Of a stretch of DNA of 64,000 bases, positions 25,939 to 33,697 are shown piece by piece (position 1 is the stretch's first letter; each line of letters opens with the position of its first letter). The translations under genes and the position numbers were made by a program. The DNA is from Bryobacterales bacterium (GTDB taxonomy: Bacteria > Acidobacteriota > Terriglobia > Bryobacterales > Bryobacteraceae): NCBI GenBank assembly GCA_020851555.1, contig JADZCM010000038.1, positions 1 through 64,000 on the forward strand, in the 5' to 3' direction. The notes beneath the pieces are model-generated. The model was given only the letters and a program-made list of their open reading frames with translations, was not told the DNA's origin and searched no databases.

Positions 25939-27963
25939 ATGAGACGATTAGCTCCTGCTGTCTTGTTCCTGGCGGCTGGCCGTCTGATTGCCGCGGATCC
26001 GGTAGCGGTGAAGGTGGTGGATCCGCATGGATTCGGGGTCCCCGGGGCCGTGGTGGAGGTCCGTGATCCGGCCGACGGCCGCACTATCGCAGCGGTCAGG
26101 TCCAACCCGGCGGGTGAAGCGGAACTGCCCCTCACGCTGCCGGCGGCGCTCCGCGCCTCGGCCGACGGTTTCGATGCCGCGACGGTGCCGGTGAGAGCCG
26201 GGCAGGCCGGTCCGGTCACGATCCGTCTGACTCCGGCCGTGGTCCGCTCCTCGGTCGAGGTGGTGGTGAGCGAGCCGGCCCTGGTGGAGACGGCCACGGT
26301 GGGCACGGCGGTGGAGATCGATCGCACGGGCGCCCGGACGGTTTTCGACGCGGTGGACCAGCTTGTGCCCGGAGCGTTCGTGACGCGGCGCGGCGTCATG
26401 GGCTACGGCATCGCCACCAACGGGACCGGCATGGTCTCCATTCGAGGGATCGGCGGCTCGCCTAATACGGGTGTTCTGATCGTGGTGGACGGGCGGCCGG
26501 ACATGCAGGGATTGATGGGTCACCCGCTGCCGGACTTTTACAGCCTTTCGAACGCTGAGAGCGTCAGTGTGACCGAAGGTCCCGCTTCCGTCCTTTACGG
26601 GAGCAACGCCATGGGCGGCGCTATCGAGATCTTTCCCAGCAGGCCCCTGGGAGGAACGCACACCCGCTTGTCGAGTTCCCTCGGTTCCTTCCTGACCGGC
26701 CAGCACCGGCTGGCGCATGAAACCCGCTGGGAGAAGACCTACTATACGCTCCATGCCGGGATCGACCACACCCGCGGGGAACGCGACGGCGCGGCCTACC
26801 GCAGCAAGGACGCCGCTCTGGGATTCGGCCGGGACCTGTCTTCAGCCTGGCGGGCTTCTCTTCAGGGGCGTTACGGCCACTTCCACGTGGAGGACCCGGG
26901 CCCGGTAACCGCGCCGCTGGCAGGGAGCTACGCCCGGGTCGGCCGCGGAGGATTCAGCCTGAACCTGGACAACGGGTACGGCCGCACCTGGGGGTACCTC
27001 CGGCTGTTTTCGAGCCATGGCCGGCACATCATCACGGACGGCTTCCGCTCGGTGGACAGCACCACCGGGGCGCGCGTCCACCAGTCGTTCTCCCTGACCT
27101 CGCGCCTGGCGCTGGATGCCGGAACGGAGGCTTTCTCTTACGGCGGCAGGGCCACCAATGTGCTCGGCGGGCTGAACTACGGCGAGCATCACATCAGCAC
27201 GGCAGCCGGGTTCTCCCGGGTGCAGTACAACGCCGGCTCGCGGCTGCGGCTGAACACCGGGCTGCGCTACGAGCACAACTCCGCGTACGGCCAAATCGCG
27301 GTGCCGGAATTCGGCGCCAGCTTCAAGCTCCGCACGGGGTACACGCTGGGCGTCATGGCGGGAAAGGGCTTCCGCAGCCCCACCATCCGGGAACTCTACC
27401 TGTTCCCGGCACCCAATCCCCTGCTTCGGCCGGAGACCTTGTGGAACTACCAGGCTACCTTGCGCCTGGAGCCGTCCCGGAGCTTCCAGTCTTCGATCAC
27501 CGCCTACTACGCGGACGTGCGTGACATGATTGTGACCACGGGCAGGTTCCCGAACCTGGCCTTGCGCAACTCGGGGGTTGCGCTGAACCGGGGTGTTGAG
27601 ACGACGGTTCGCTGGAGGCCGCTCCCGCGGGTGCAGTTGACGAACGGGTACGCGTACCTGCGATCCACCAACCTTGCCCCTTACATCCCCGCGCACAAGT
27701 GGAACTTCGCGGCGGACCTGGACGCCGGCAAGGCTTACCTTCGCGCGGGGGTTACAGCCGTCGGCGAGCGGTGGGCGAATGCGGCCCGGACTGCGCGGAT
27801 GGGCAGTTACTCGACCGTGAGCCTCAAGGGCACGCTTCCGGTGGGCCGCGGCCGCAGTTTCTTCGTGATGCTGGACAACCTGCTGGATCGCAGGTACGAG
27901 GTTGTGCCGGGATATCCCATGCCGGGAGTGAACGCGGCCGGCGGGTTTACCTTGGAATTCTGA
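25939..27963 (+). CDS. TonB-dependent outer-membrane receptor
   Basis: 674-aa protein. After a signal peptide (LAPAVLFLAAGRLIAA) comes a carboxypeptidase-regulatory-like domain (AVKVVDPHGFGVPGAVVEVRD). The plug follows (GYGIATNGTGMVSIRGIGG, VLIVVDGRPDMQGLMG, SVSVTEGPASVLYGSNAMGG), then a 22-strand-type barrel ending GGFTLEF. Siderophore, cobalamin or metal-chelate receptors have this design (the DGRP and GPASVLYGSNAMGG signatures are BtuB/FepA-like). Its stop overlaps the ECF S-component start by 1 bp, so the cargo is probably handed to that inner-membrane transporter. ATG 25930 is another possible start. Confidence 0.9.
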   Translation: MRRLAPAVLFLAAGRLIAADPVAVKVVDPHGFGVPGAVVEVRDPADGRTIAAVRSNPAGEAELPLTLPAALRASADGFDAATVPVRAGQAGPVTIRLTPAVVRSSVEVVVSEPALVETATVGTAVEIDRTGARTVFDAVDQLVPGAFVTRRGVMGYGIATNGTGMVSIRGIGGSPNTGVLIVVDGRPDMQGLMGHPLPDFYSLSNAESVSVTEGPASVLYGSNAMGGAIEIFPSRPLGGTHTRLSSSLGSFLTGQHRLAHETRWEKTYYTLHAGIDHTRGERDGAAYRSKDAALGFGRDLSSAWRASLQGRYGHFHVEDPGPVTAPLAGSYARVGRGGFSLNLDNGYGRTWGYLRLFSSHGRHIITDGFRSVDSTTGARVHQSFSLTSRLALDAGTEAFSYGGRATNVLGGLNYGEHHISTAAGFSRVQYNAGSRLRLNTGLRYEHNSAYGQIAVPEFGASFKLRTGYTLGVMAGKGFRSPTIRELYLFPAPNPLLRPETLWNYQATLRLEPSRSFQSSITAYYADVRDMIVTTGRFPNLALRNSGVALNRGVETTVRWRPLPRVQLTNGYAYLRSTNLAPYIPAHKWNFAADLDAGKAYLRAGVTAVGERWANAARTARMGSYSTVSLKGTLPVGRGRSFFVMLDNLLDRRYEVVPGYPMPGVNAAGGFTLEF

Positions 27964-28502
27964 TGCCGGGTCTTCATTCGGGCCGCCTGCGGTGGATGGT
28001 CCTGAACGCGGCGATCATGGCCCTGGGCCTCATCCTGCCGATCGCCTTCCATGCGGTAGGGTTGGGGAGCAAGTTCCTCCCCATGCTCCTCCCGCTGCTT
28101 CTGAACGGTTTTTTGTCACCGCCCGGCTGGGCGATTCTGACCGGAGCGGCCACGCCGCTGGTCTCCGCCCTGGCGACCGGCATGCCGCCCCTTTATCCGC
28201 CGGTCGCCGCCATCATGTCTGTCGAGTGCGCGGTGCTCGCGGCGGTGGCGGGCCTGGTTCACCGCGCCACGAACCGCCGCGTATGGCCGGCGCTGGCGGC
28301 CGCCGTGGTGTGCGGACGCCTGACCTCGGCCGGGCTATCATGGACCGTGGCGGAATGGTTGGGCCTCCCCGCCAGGCTCTCGGTGGCAGCCTCGATGATT
28401 CAGGGACTGCCCGGAGTCGCGCTCCAGTTCGCGGTGGTGCCGCTGGTGCTCAAGGTCCTGAAAACCAGGAAGGGACCGCTGTTCGCAGATGCCCGAGAGT
28501 GA
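27963..28502 (+). CDS. ECF transporter S component (substrate-binding membrane subunit)
   Basis: 179-aa membrane protein with about five to six helices. The sequence around SKFLPMLLPLLLNGFL, WAILTGAATPLVSALATGMPPLYPP and ECAVLAAVAGLV matches the ECF_trnsprt-type pattern, in which a conserved P(L)LS..(T)GMPPL loop follows the third helix. Members with this loop include vitamin importers of the CbrT/PanT type. The substrate cannot be read from the sequence. Linkage to a TonB receptor with BtuB-like features and the presence of corrinoid enzymes elsewhere in the window make a corrinoid or metal chelate plausible. It overlaps the methyltransferase gene by 14 bp. Confidence 0.7.
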   Translation: MPGLHSGRLRWMVLNAAIMALGLILPIAFHAVGLGSKFLPMLLPLLLNGFLSPPGWAILTGAATPLVSALATGMPPLYPPVAAIMSVECAVLAAVAGLVHRATNRRVWPALAAAVVCGRLTSAGLSWTVAEWLGLPARLSVAASMIQGLPGVALQFAVVPLVLKVLKTRKGPLFADARE

Positions 28503-29100
28503 CAAGAAACGATATTTCAACGGCCTGGCCGCCGATTGGGACAACCTGCCGAGGATGGACGGCTCCGACGAGAAAGTGCGCCGGTACGTCGCTCAAAGCG
28601 CGGCGGGCGCGCCTTCCAGGATTCTTGACGTGGGCTGCGGAACCGGCATTTTGCTCGCCGCGCTTCTCGAAAGGCTGCCTGAGGTAGAGTGCGTCGTGGA
28701 AGTGGACTTCGCCATTGAGATGCTCCGCCAGAACGCGTACAATCTGTCCGACCGGCGGGTCAGCCGGGTTTGCGCCGACGCGCTGCGCCTTCCCGCCGCC
28801 TCAGGCTCATTCGACCTGGTTCTGTGCTTCGGCATTCTGCCGCACCTCAGCGACGGCGCCGCCGCCCTGGCCGAGTTCCTGCGGGTCCTGCAACCCGGCG
28901 GCGCGCTTACCGTCGGGCACCTGGCGGGGAGCAAGGAACTGAACGCCTTCCACGGCTCGCTCGACGGCCCCGTTTCGAAGGACGTGCTGCTTCCGTCGGA
29001 CGAATTGGCGCGGGCCCTCGGCAAAGCCGGGGCGGTTCGCATTCACGCCGAGGAGGATCCCGGTTGGTACTTCGTTCGCGCGGAAAAGCCCGCCGCCTGA
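28489..29100 (+). CDS. SAM-dependent methyltransferase embedded in the TonB-ECF operon
   Basis: 203-aa class I methyltransferase. The SAM-binding motif I is ILDVGCGTGILLAALLERL, the acidic residue ends VVEVDFAIEML, motif II region is ADALRLPAASGSFDLVLCFG, and LRVLQPGGAL follows. The opening KKRYFNGLAADWD is typical of UbiE-like enzymes acting on small molecules. It overlaps both the S component and the T component, so it is made with the transporter and may modify the imported compound or recycle a by-product. No methyl acceptor can be deduced. Confidence 0.8.
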   Translation: MPESDKKRYFNGLAADWDNLPRMDGSDEKVRRYVAQSAAGAPSRILDVGCGTGILLAALLERLPEVECVVEVDFAIEMLRQNAYNLSDRRVSRVCADALRLPAASGSFDLVLCFGILPHLSDGAAALAEFLRVLQPGGALTVGHLAGSKELNAFHGSLDGPVSKDVLLPSDELARALGKAGAVRIHAEEDPGWYFVRAEKPAA

Positions 29101-29513
29101 CGCGGCGGCTGCTGCCGCTCCTCCCCATTGTGTTGTTCGCGGGCATGCTGGCGCTGATGCAGTGGGTGGCGGGCATGCCGGTCACCTGGCTGTGGCTGAA
29201 GACGATTGTGGTGTGCCTGGCGGCCATGGCCGTGGTGCGGTTCCTGCCCTGGGACCGGTGGCTGTTCCGGCTCCGGCGGGGCAGCCTGCTGTTTCAGCTT
29301 ACGCTGTTCGCTCTCTTTGTCAGGCACTTCGCCGTCATTCTTCTGGCCGAAGCCCGCCGCGCGCTGACCGCCCGTTCGCTGGCTGCGCCGAACCAATACG
29401 GCAAGGGCTGGTTCCGTTCTTTGGCGTGCGCCGTGAGTTCGTTCTTCGCCCGCTCCATCCTGCGCGCGGAACGCTTCTATGCGGGGCTGTGGGTGCGGGG
29501 GATCGGCGAATGA
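29064..29513 (+). CDS. Minimal ECF transporter T component (EcfT/CbiQ-like)
   Basis: 149-aa membrane protein with three clear helices (LLPLLPIVLFAGMLALMQWV, WLWLKTIVVCLAAMAVVRFL, LLFQLTLFALFVRHFAVILLA). The C-terminal cytoplasmic part has two EcfT-style coupling segments, EARRALTARSL and RAERFYAGLWVRG. EcfT proteins normally have 220-270 residues and five or more helices, so this is an unusually short version. The TTG at 29064 is the first usable start in frame and lies inside the methyltransferase gene. The stop overlaps the ATPase start as ATGA. Identification rests on position and the coupling motifs. Confidence 0.65.
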   Translation: MVLRSRGKARRLTRRLLPLLPIVLFAGMLALMQWVAGMPVTWLWLKTIVVCLAAMAVVRFLPWDRWLFRLRRGSLLFQLTLFALFVRHFAVILLAEARRALTARSLAAPNQYGKGWFRSLACAVSSFFARSILRAERFYAGLWVRGIGE

Positions 29514-30202
29514 GGCGGGTGCTGGAGGTCGAGCGGCTGCGCTTCGGCTTCGATCCGCCCAGCGAGGTTCTGCACGGCGTCAGCTTCGCCGTCAACGAGG
29601 GGGAGTGCCTGGGCATCGTGGGCGCCAACGGGAGCGGTAAGAGCACTCTGCTGTGGTGCGTGCTCGGGCTTTACCACGCCGGCGGCTCGGTGAAATTGTT
29701 CGGCGAGCCGTTGTCCCGGAAGAACCGGCACAGAATCGGCGCGGTCTTCCAGAACCCCGAGGACCAGCTCTTCATGCCGAGGCTGTTGGAGGACGTAGCG
29801 CTGCCGCTGATCAACCGCGGCGTTCCGGCCTCTACCGCCGGGAAGCAGGCTTTGGCGGCGTTGGAGGCGGCCGGTCTGGGTCACGCCGCGGGCCGGCCGG
29901 CGGCCAAGCTCAGCCTGGGCGAGCGGAAACGGGCGGCGATAGCCGCGGCGCTGGTCACCTCGCCCGAGTTGCTGATCCTGGACGAACCCACGGCGGAGCT
30001 CGACGGGCGGTCCGTGCGCAGGCTTGTGGAGCTGCTGGGCGGGCTCACGGTGACGCGGCTCGTCGCCAGCCACGACCTGGAGTTTCTCAGGCGCCTTGGC
30101 GCCCGGCTGCTGGTCCTGCGGGACGGCGCAGTGATGGCGGAAGGCCCGGCCGCGGACATCCTGGAGAACCGGGCGCTGCTGGAAGAGGCAGGGTTGGTCT
30201 GA
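29510..30202 (+). CDS. ECF transporter ATPase (EcfA/CbiO-like)
   Basis: 230-aa ABC ATPase. Walker A is GANGSGKST, the Q-loop is VFQNPEDQLF (the NPEDQ form is characteristic of CbiO/EcfA ATPases), the signature is LSLGERKR, Walker B is LLILDEPTAELD, and the switch histidine is in VASHDLEFL. A single ATPase gene implies a homodimer powering the S/T membrane pair. Last gene of the TonB-S-methyltransferase-T-A operon. It ends 15 bp before a convergent lipoprotein gene. Confidence 0.88.
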   Translation: MRRVLEVERLRFGFDPPSEVLHGVSFAVNEGECLGIVGANGSGKSTLLWCVLGLYHAGGSVKLFGEPLSRKNRHRIGAVFQNPEDQLFMPRLLEDVALPLINRGVPASTAGKQALAALEAAGLGHAAGRPAAKLSLGERKRAAIAAALVTSPELLILDEPTAELDGRSVRRLVELLGGLTVTRLVASHDLEFLRRLGARLLVLRDGAVMAEGPAADILENRALLEEAGLV

Positions 30203-30217
30203 AACGCCGGGCCCGCG

Positions 30218-30847
30218 TCAGCGTAGAGCCTGCGCGAACTCGCCGGTGGCTGCATCGACCAGGATGGAGAACCCGCTGGTGGCAACCGACTCACCCCAGA
30301 TCACACGCCACATGGGGTTCGTGTGGCTGGGAGTCAGCTCCAGTATGTAGTGGACCGGCATGTCGGGGTGTTTCTTAACGTAGTAGTCGCCCTTCTTCTC
30401 GGCGATTCCGAAGGCTTTCTCGCTGTCGGTTTGTACCGCGCTGATGGGGAACGGCCGTTCCTGCCCGTGCGGCCCCGAGTAGCTCTCCTCGCTGGCCTTG
30501 AAGACCCCCTGATGCAGGTTGCCCTGCGCCTCGACCACCGAATAGGTGTACATCCGGGCACGGGAGAGGCTGGGGGAAACCAAGGTCGCCTCCCACGCCC
30601 CCGCCTTACCCGCCTGGGACTCGACCTCAGTGAGCCGAAGGCTCCGCACCCGGAGAACCTGCACGTCCGGAGCCCACTGGCGCGCCATGTTGTACATCTG
30701 GTACAGAGCGGTGAGTCCGCTGACCGCTTCGGGCGGTTTGGCCGGTTCGGCCTTCTTCTCGGGCACGGGCTGGGGAGATTCTCCGCATCCCGTTGTCAAC
30801 AAAAGGCATAAGATAGCGGGAAAGGCCGCTGAAAGAAACCATTTCAT
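30218..30847 (-). CDS. Predicted lipoprotein, function unknown
   Basis: 209-aa exported protein with a lipobox (LLLTTGC) after a short hydrophobic leader, then a Pro/Lys/Ala-rich tether and a globular domain. The domain ends with TPSHTNPMWRVIWGES and FSILVDAATGEF, reminiscent of PepSY-like folds. No known family was assigned with confidence. Probably anchored in a membrane facing the periplasm. Confidence 0.65.
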   Translation of the reverse strand: MKWFLSAAFPAILCLLLTTGCGESPQPVPEKKAEPAKPPEAVSGLTALYQMYNMARQWAPDVQVLRVRSLRLTEVESQAGKAGAWEATLVSPSLSRARMYTYSVVEAQGNLHQGVFKASEESYSGPHGQERPFPISAVQTDSEKAFGIAEKKGDYYVKKHPDMPVHYILELTPSHTNPMWRVIWGESVATSGFSILVDAATGEFAQALR

Positions 30848-30904
30848 GTTGTGATCTTACCATTGTTTACAGGTCTTCTAGGACTGTCGTGGAGCGTGGT
30901 ACTC

Positions 30905-30910
30905 TATAAT
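30905..30910 (+). promoter_or_regulatory. Consensus -10 box (TATAAT) for the TPR gene
   Basis: A perfect TATAAT lies 28 bp before the GTG start at 30939, and AAAGGGGG (30925-30932) gives a strong ribosome-binding site. No clear -35 hexamer is present 16-18 bp upstream. Confidence 0.5.
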
Positions 30911-30938
30911 TGGTTTCGATCCCGAAAGGGGGCCCCTC

Positions 30939-32231
30939 GTGAGAAACCCATTGAGTTCTCTTGCCGCGTATGCGGCCGTAGTGTTGCTGTTGGCCGGACT
31001 GGCCGTCGCTCAGCAGGGCGGCCAGACTCCCACTCCGGGCGGCGGAGGAACCACCGCGCCGACGACTCCCACGCCTTCGCCGACGCCAACCCCATCCCCC
31101 ACTCCGTCGCCCACGCCGACGAGGCCGTCGCAACCTTTCCCGCCGCCCACCGAGCGGCCGCAGGAACGGATCCCGGAGATGCCAAGGCCGATCTATCTGT
31201 CGGGGAAAGTGGTTCTCGAGGACGGCACCCCGCCTCCGGAGCCGGCCGTTATTGAACGGGTCTGCAACGGCATCGTGCGGCCGGAGGGATACACAGACTC
31301 CAAGGGACGCTTCAGCATTCAACTCGGACAGAACACCCAGTACATCGCGGACGCGAGTTGGGGAGGCGACGCCAGCTACGCCGGCATGGGAAGCGCCGGC
31401 CGGGACGCCTCTTCCATGGGAGGTTTCGGAAACAACCCGGGAATCAGCGAGCGCGATCTTATGGGCTGCGAACTGCGGGCTTCACTCGCGGGATACCTGT
31501 CCGACCGCCTGCCGCTCGCCGGACGCCGCGCGCTCGACAATCCGAACGTCGGGATCATCGTCATTCGGAGGTTCGGGAACGTCGAAGGAACCACCATCAG
31601 CGCCACCAGCCTGGCCGCCCCCAACAACGCCCGCAAGGCCTACGACAAAGGGATAGACGCCCGGAAGAAGGAGAAGTGGGCGGACGCCAGGAAGCAGTTT
31701 GATCTGGCGGTGAAGGCTTACCCGCGCTACGCCGCGGCCTGGTACGAGCTGGGTTTCGCCGCGGAAAAGATGGGTGACTTGGAGGCGGCGCGCCAGGCAT
31801 ACGCACAGGCTCTGGATTCGGACGGCAAATTCGTCAAGCCCTACCTGCAACTGGCCGGCATGTCAGCCCGAGGCCAGAACTGGGAGGAACTCGCCCAGAC
31901 CACCTCGCAGGTGTTGCGGTTGGATCCCTACAACTATCCTCAGATCTACTACTTCAATGCCGTCGCCCAACTCAACCTCCGGCACGTCGACGAGGCCGAG
32001 AAGAGCGCCCGGCAGGCGGTGAAAATGGACAAGCAGAATCAGTTCCCGGGAGCCAACCATGTCCTCGGAGTGATCCTTGCCGCCAAAGGCGAGATGGCGG
32101 AAGCGGCCGGATATTTGAAGGCCTATCTGAAGCTGGCGCCTGCCGCCCCGGATGCGGAAGTTGCGAGGAAGCGATTGGCAACCATCGAGGCGGCCGCCGC
32201 CGACGCCGTGGCGACAGCTCAGCCCCAATAA
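30939..32231 (+). CDS. Secreted TPR protein with Pro/Thr-rich tether
   Basis: 430-aa protein starting at GTG 30939. A signal peptide (AAVVLLLAGLAVAQ) precedes a low-complexity P/T/S stretch of about 45 residues, a likely surface or periplasmic tether. A domain resembling carboxypeptidase regulatory folds follows (IYLSGKVVLEDGTPPPEPAVIERVCNG). The C-terminal third holds several TPR repeats (AYDKGIDARKKEKWADARKQFDLAVKAYPRYAAAWYELGFA and three more). Such proteins probably scaffold complexes in the periplasm; partners are unknown. Confidence 0.75.
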   Translation: MRNPLSSLAAYAAVVLLLAGLAVAQQGGQTPTPGGGGTTAPTTPTPSPTPTPSPTPSPTPTRPSQPFPPPTERPQERIPEMPRPIYLSGKVVLEDGTPPPEPAVIERVCNGIVRPEGYTDSKGRFSIQLGQNTQYIADASWGGDASYAGMGSAGRDASSMGGFGNNPGISERDLMGCELRASLAGYLSDRLPLAGRRALDNPNVGIIVIRRFGNVEGTTISATSLAAPNNARKAYDKGIDARKKEKWADARKQFDLAVKAYPRYAAAWYELGFAAEKMGDLEAARQAYAQALDSDGKFVKPYLQLAGMSARGQNWEELAQTTSQVLRLDPYNYPQIYYFNAVAQLNLRHVDEAEKSARQAVKMDKQNQFPGANHVLGVILAAKGEMAEAAGYLKAYLKLAPAAPDAEVARKRLATIEAAAADAVATAQPQ

Positions 32232-32280
32232 CGAAAACGGCGGGTTTGGGCGCATCACCCGGGGTTGCCGGTGCGAGCCG

Positions 32281-33528
32281 CTAGGAAGCGCCGCGTGGCT
32301 GCGGTTCGGGGATGCGTCCGCGCCAGTCGTACCAGCCCCAGACCAGCGCCGTAATGACGCCCAGCAGGCCCGCCACCACGCCGATGGCGCGCGGGCTGTA
32401 GTACTCCGACGCCAGGCCCGCGATCGCCATGGAGAACATCATGGTGGCCCAGCGCAGCGACTCCAGGGTCGCGAACACCCGGCCGCGGAACTCGTCCGGC
32501 ACCCATCGCAACAGTTGCGTGTTGTTGAGGACCGTGGTCACCGCCATCCCCACTCTCGACAGCAGAATGAAGAACAGCGCCGCCGCGTAGGATTCCATGC
32601 GGCTGAATGCCACGTAAGTCGCCCCGTGGACCAGGTAGGACAGCGCCACGGCGCGCTTGTAACCGGCGAAATCCACCCGCCGGCCGGCTACGTGCCCGAT
32701 GGCCCCGCCCACCAGCAGGCCGATGCCCGCGAAACCCCAGATGGTGCCGATGCCCTCCGCGCCGCGCCGGAAAACCTGCTCGCCGAACAGCGCGAACAGA
32801 ATCTGCGCCGCCCCGCCGCCCATGGCCCATCCCACCGAGATCAGGCCGATACCCAGCACCAGGGGCACGGAACGCATGTAGCGCAGGCCCTCGGCGTAGT
32901 CGGCCCACGGGCGGAGCATGGCGCCCGTGCGTTCCGCCCGGAAGCCGCCTCCCTCCACCCGGAGCCGTGAGATCGCCGTCGCCGAGAACACGAACGACAA
33001 CGCATTGAGGATGAACGCCCACTCGTAACCCAACCGCGCCGCGCTCAGTCCGCCCACGATGGTCCCCACGGTCTGTGTGGCCCACTGGGTGTTCTGGGTC
33101 AGCGAGTTGGCGGTGTGTAGTTCCTCCCGGCTGGCGATCGTGGGGAGAATGGAGGCGCGCCCGCTGGTGTAAAAGGGAGCGGTGAACATCAGCAGGGCGC
33201 TGAGCAGATAAAGCAGCCAGGCGTCGTGAAACCGCAGCGTCAGCAGGAAGGCCAGGGCCACGGCCGCCCGGCACAGGCTGCTGGCGATCATGATGCGCTT
33301 GCGGTCGAAGCGGTCGAGCGCCACGCCCGCCAGCGGTCCGGCCAGCGCCGCGGGTATGGCCCGCGAGAGCATCACCGCGCTCACGACCAGTCCCGATCCG
33401 GTGGTTTCGAGCGCCAGGCTGAATACGGCTACGTTGTTGAAGTAGTCGCCGATCTCGCTGACTACCTGCCCCGCCCAGAGGCGCCGGTAGTTCCGGTTGC
33501 GATTCAGCAGTTCCGTCCAGTCGGCCAT
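32281..33528 (-). CDS. MFS transporter (EntS/multidrug exporter-like)
   Basis: 415-aa protein with 12 predicted helices. It starts NRNYRRLWAGQVVSEIGDYFNNVAVFSLAL, the pattern of the MFS_3/EntS group (siderophore or drug exporters). The loop between helices 2 and 3 contains LAGPLAGVALDRFDRKRIMI, the conserved G-x-x-x-D-R-x-x-R/K MFS motif. The substrate is not determinable. The start ATG 33528 gives the family N-terminus; the frame continues upstream as a shadow. Confidence 0.85.
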   Translation of the reverse strand: MADWTELLNRNRNYRRLWAGQVVSEIGDYFNNVAVFSLALETTGSGLVVSAVMLSRAIPAALAGPLAGVALDRFDRKRIMIASSLCRAAVALAFLLTLRFHDAWLLYLLSALLMFTAPFYTSGRASILPTIASREELHTANSLTQNTQWATQTVGTIVGGLSAARLGYEWAFILNALSFVFSATAISRLRVEGGGFRAERTGAMLRPWADYAEGLRYMRSVPLVLGIGLISVGWAMGGGAAQILFALFGEQVFRRGAEGIGTIWGFAGIGLLVGGAIGHVAGRRVDFAGYKRAVALSYLVHGATYVAFSRMESYAAALFFILLSRVGMAVTTVLNNTQLLRWVPDEFRGRVFATLESLRWATMMFSMAIAGLASEYYSPRAIGVVAGLLGVITALVWGWYDWRGRIPEPQPRGAS

Positions 33529-33605
33529 GCAGGAAGACAAACCATGATAGCGGTTCCGCCAGGCGCCGCTTGGAGCCTCCGTCCGCCTGCGGCCGCGGGC
33601 GCGGC

Positions 33606-33643
33606 CGGCAGGACGGACACGGGCGGGAGTGTCCGCCCTGCCG
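33606..33643. repeat. Long intergenic hairpin (15-bp stem, one mismatch)
   Basis: CGGCAGGACGGACAC pairs with GTGTCCGCCCTGCCG around an 8-nt loop; only the central A/C position is unpaired. It lies in the divergent gap between the MFS gene and the repeat-protein gene, so a terminator role is unlikely. It looks like a palindromic intergenic element of the REP type. Confidence 0.5.
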
Positions 33644-33697
33644 TGCGGGCCCCAGGGCGGTTCCCCGCTCGCTACACTGGAAAGTGAGGGGTACAAC

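Noticed and set aside
28770-29063. Long upstream extension of the ECF T component
   Set aside because: It reads arginine-rich shadow sequence of the methyltransferase gene; the first plausible start is TTG 29064.
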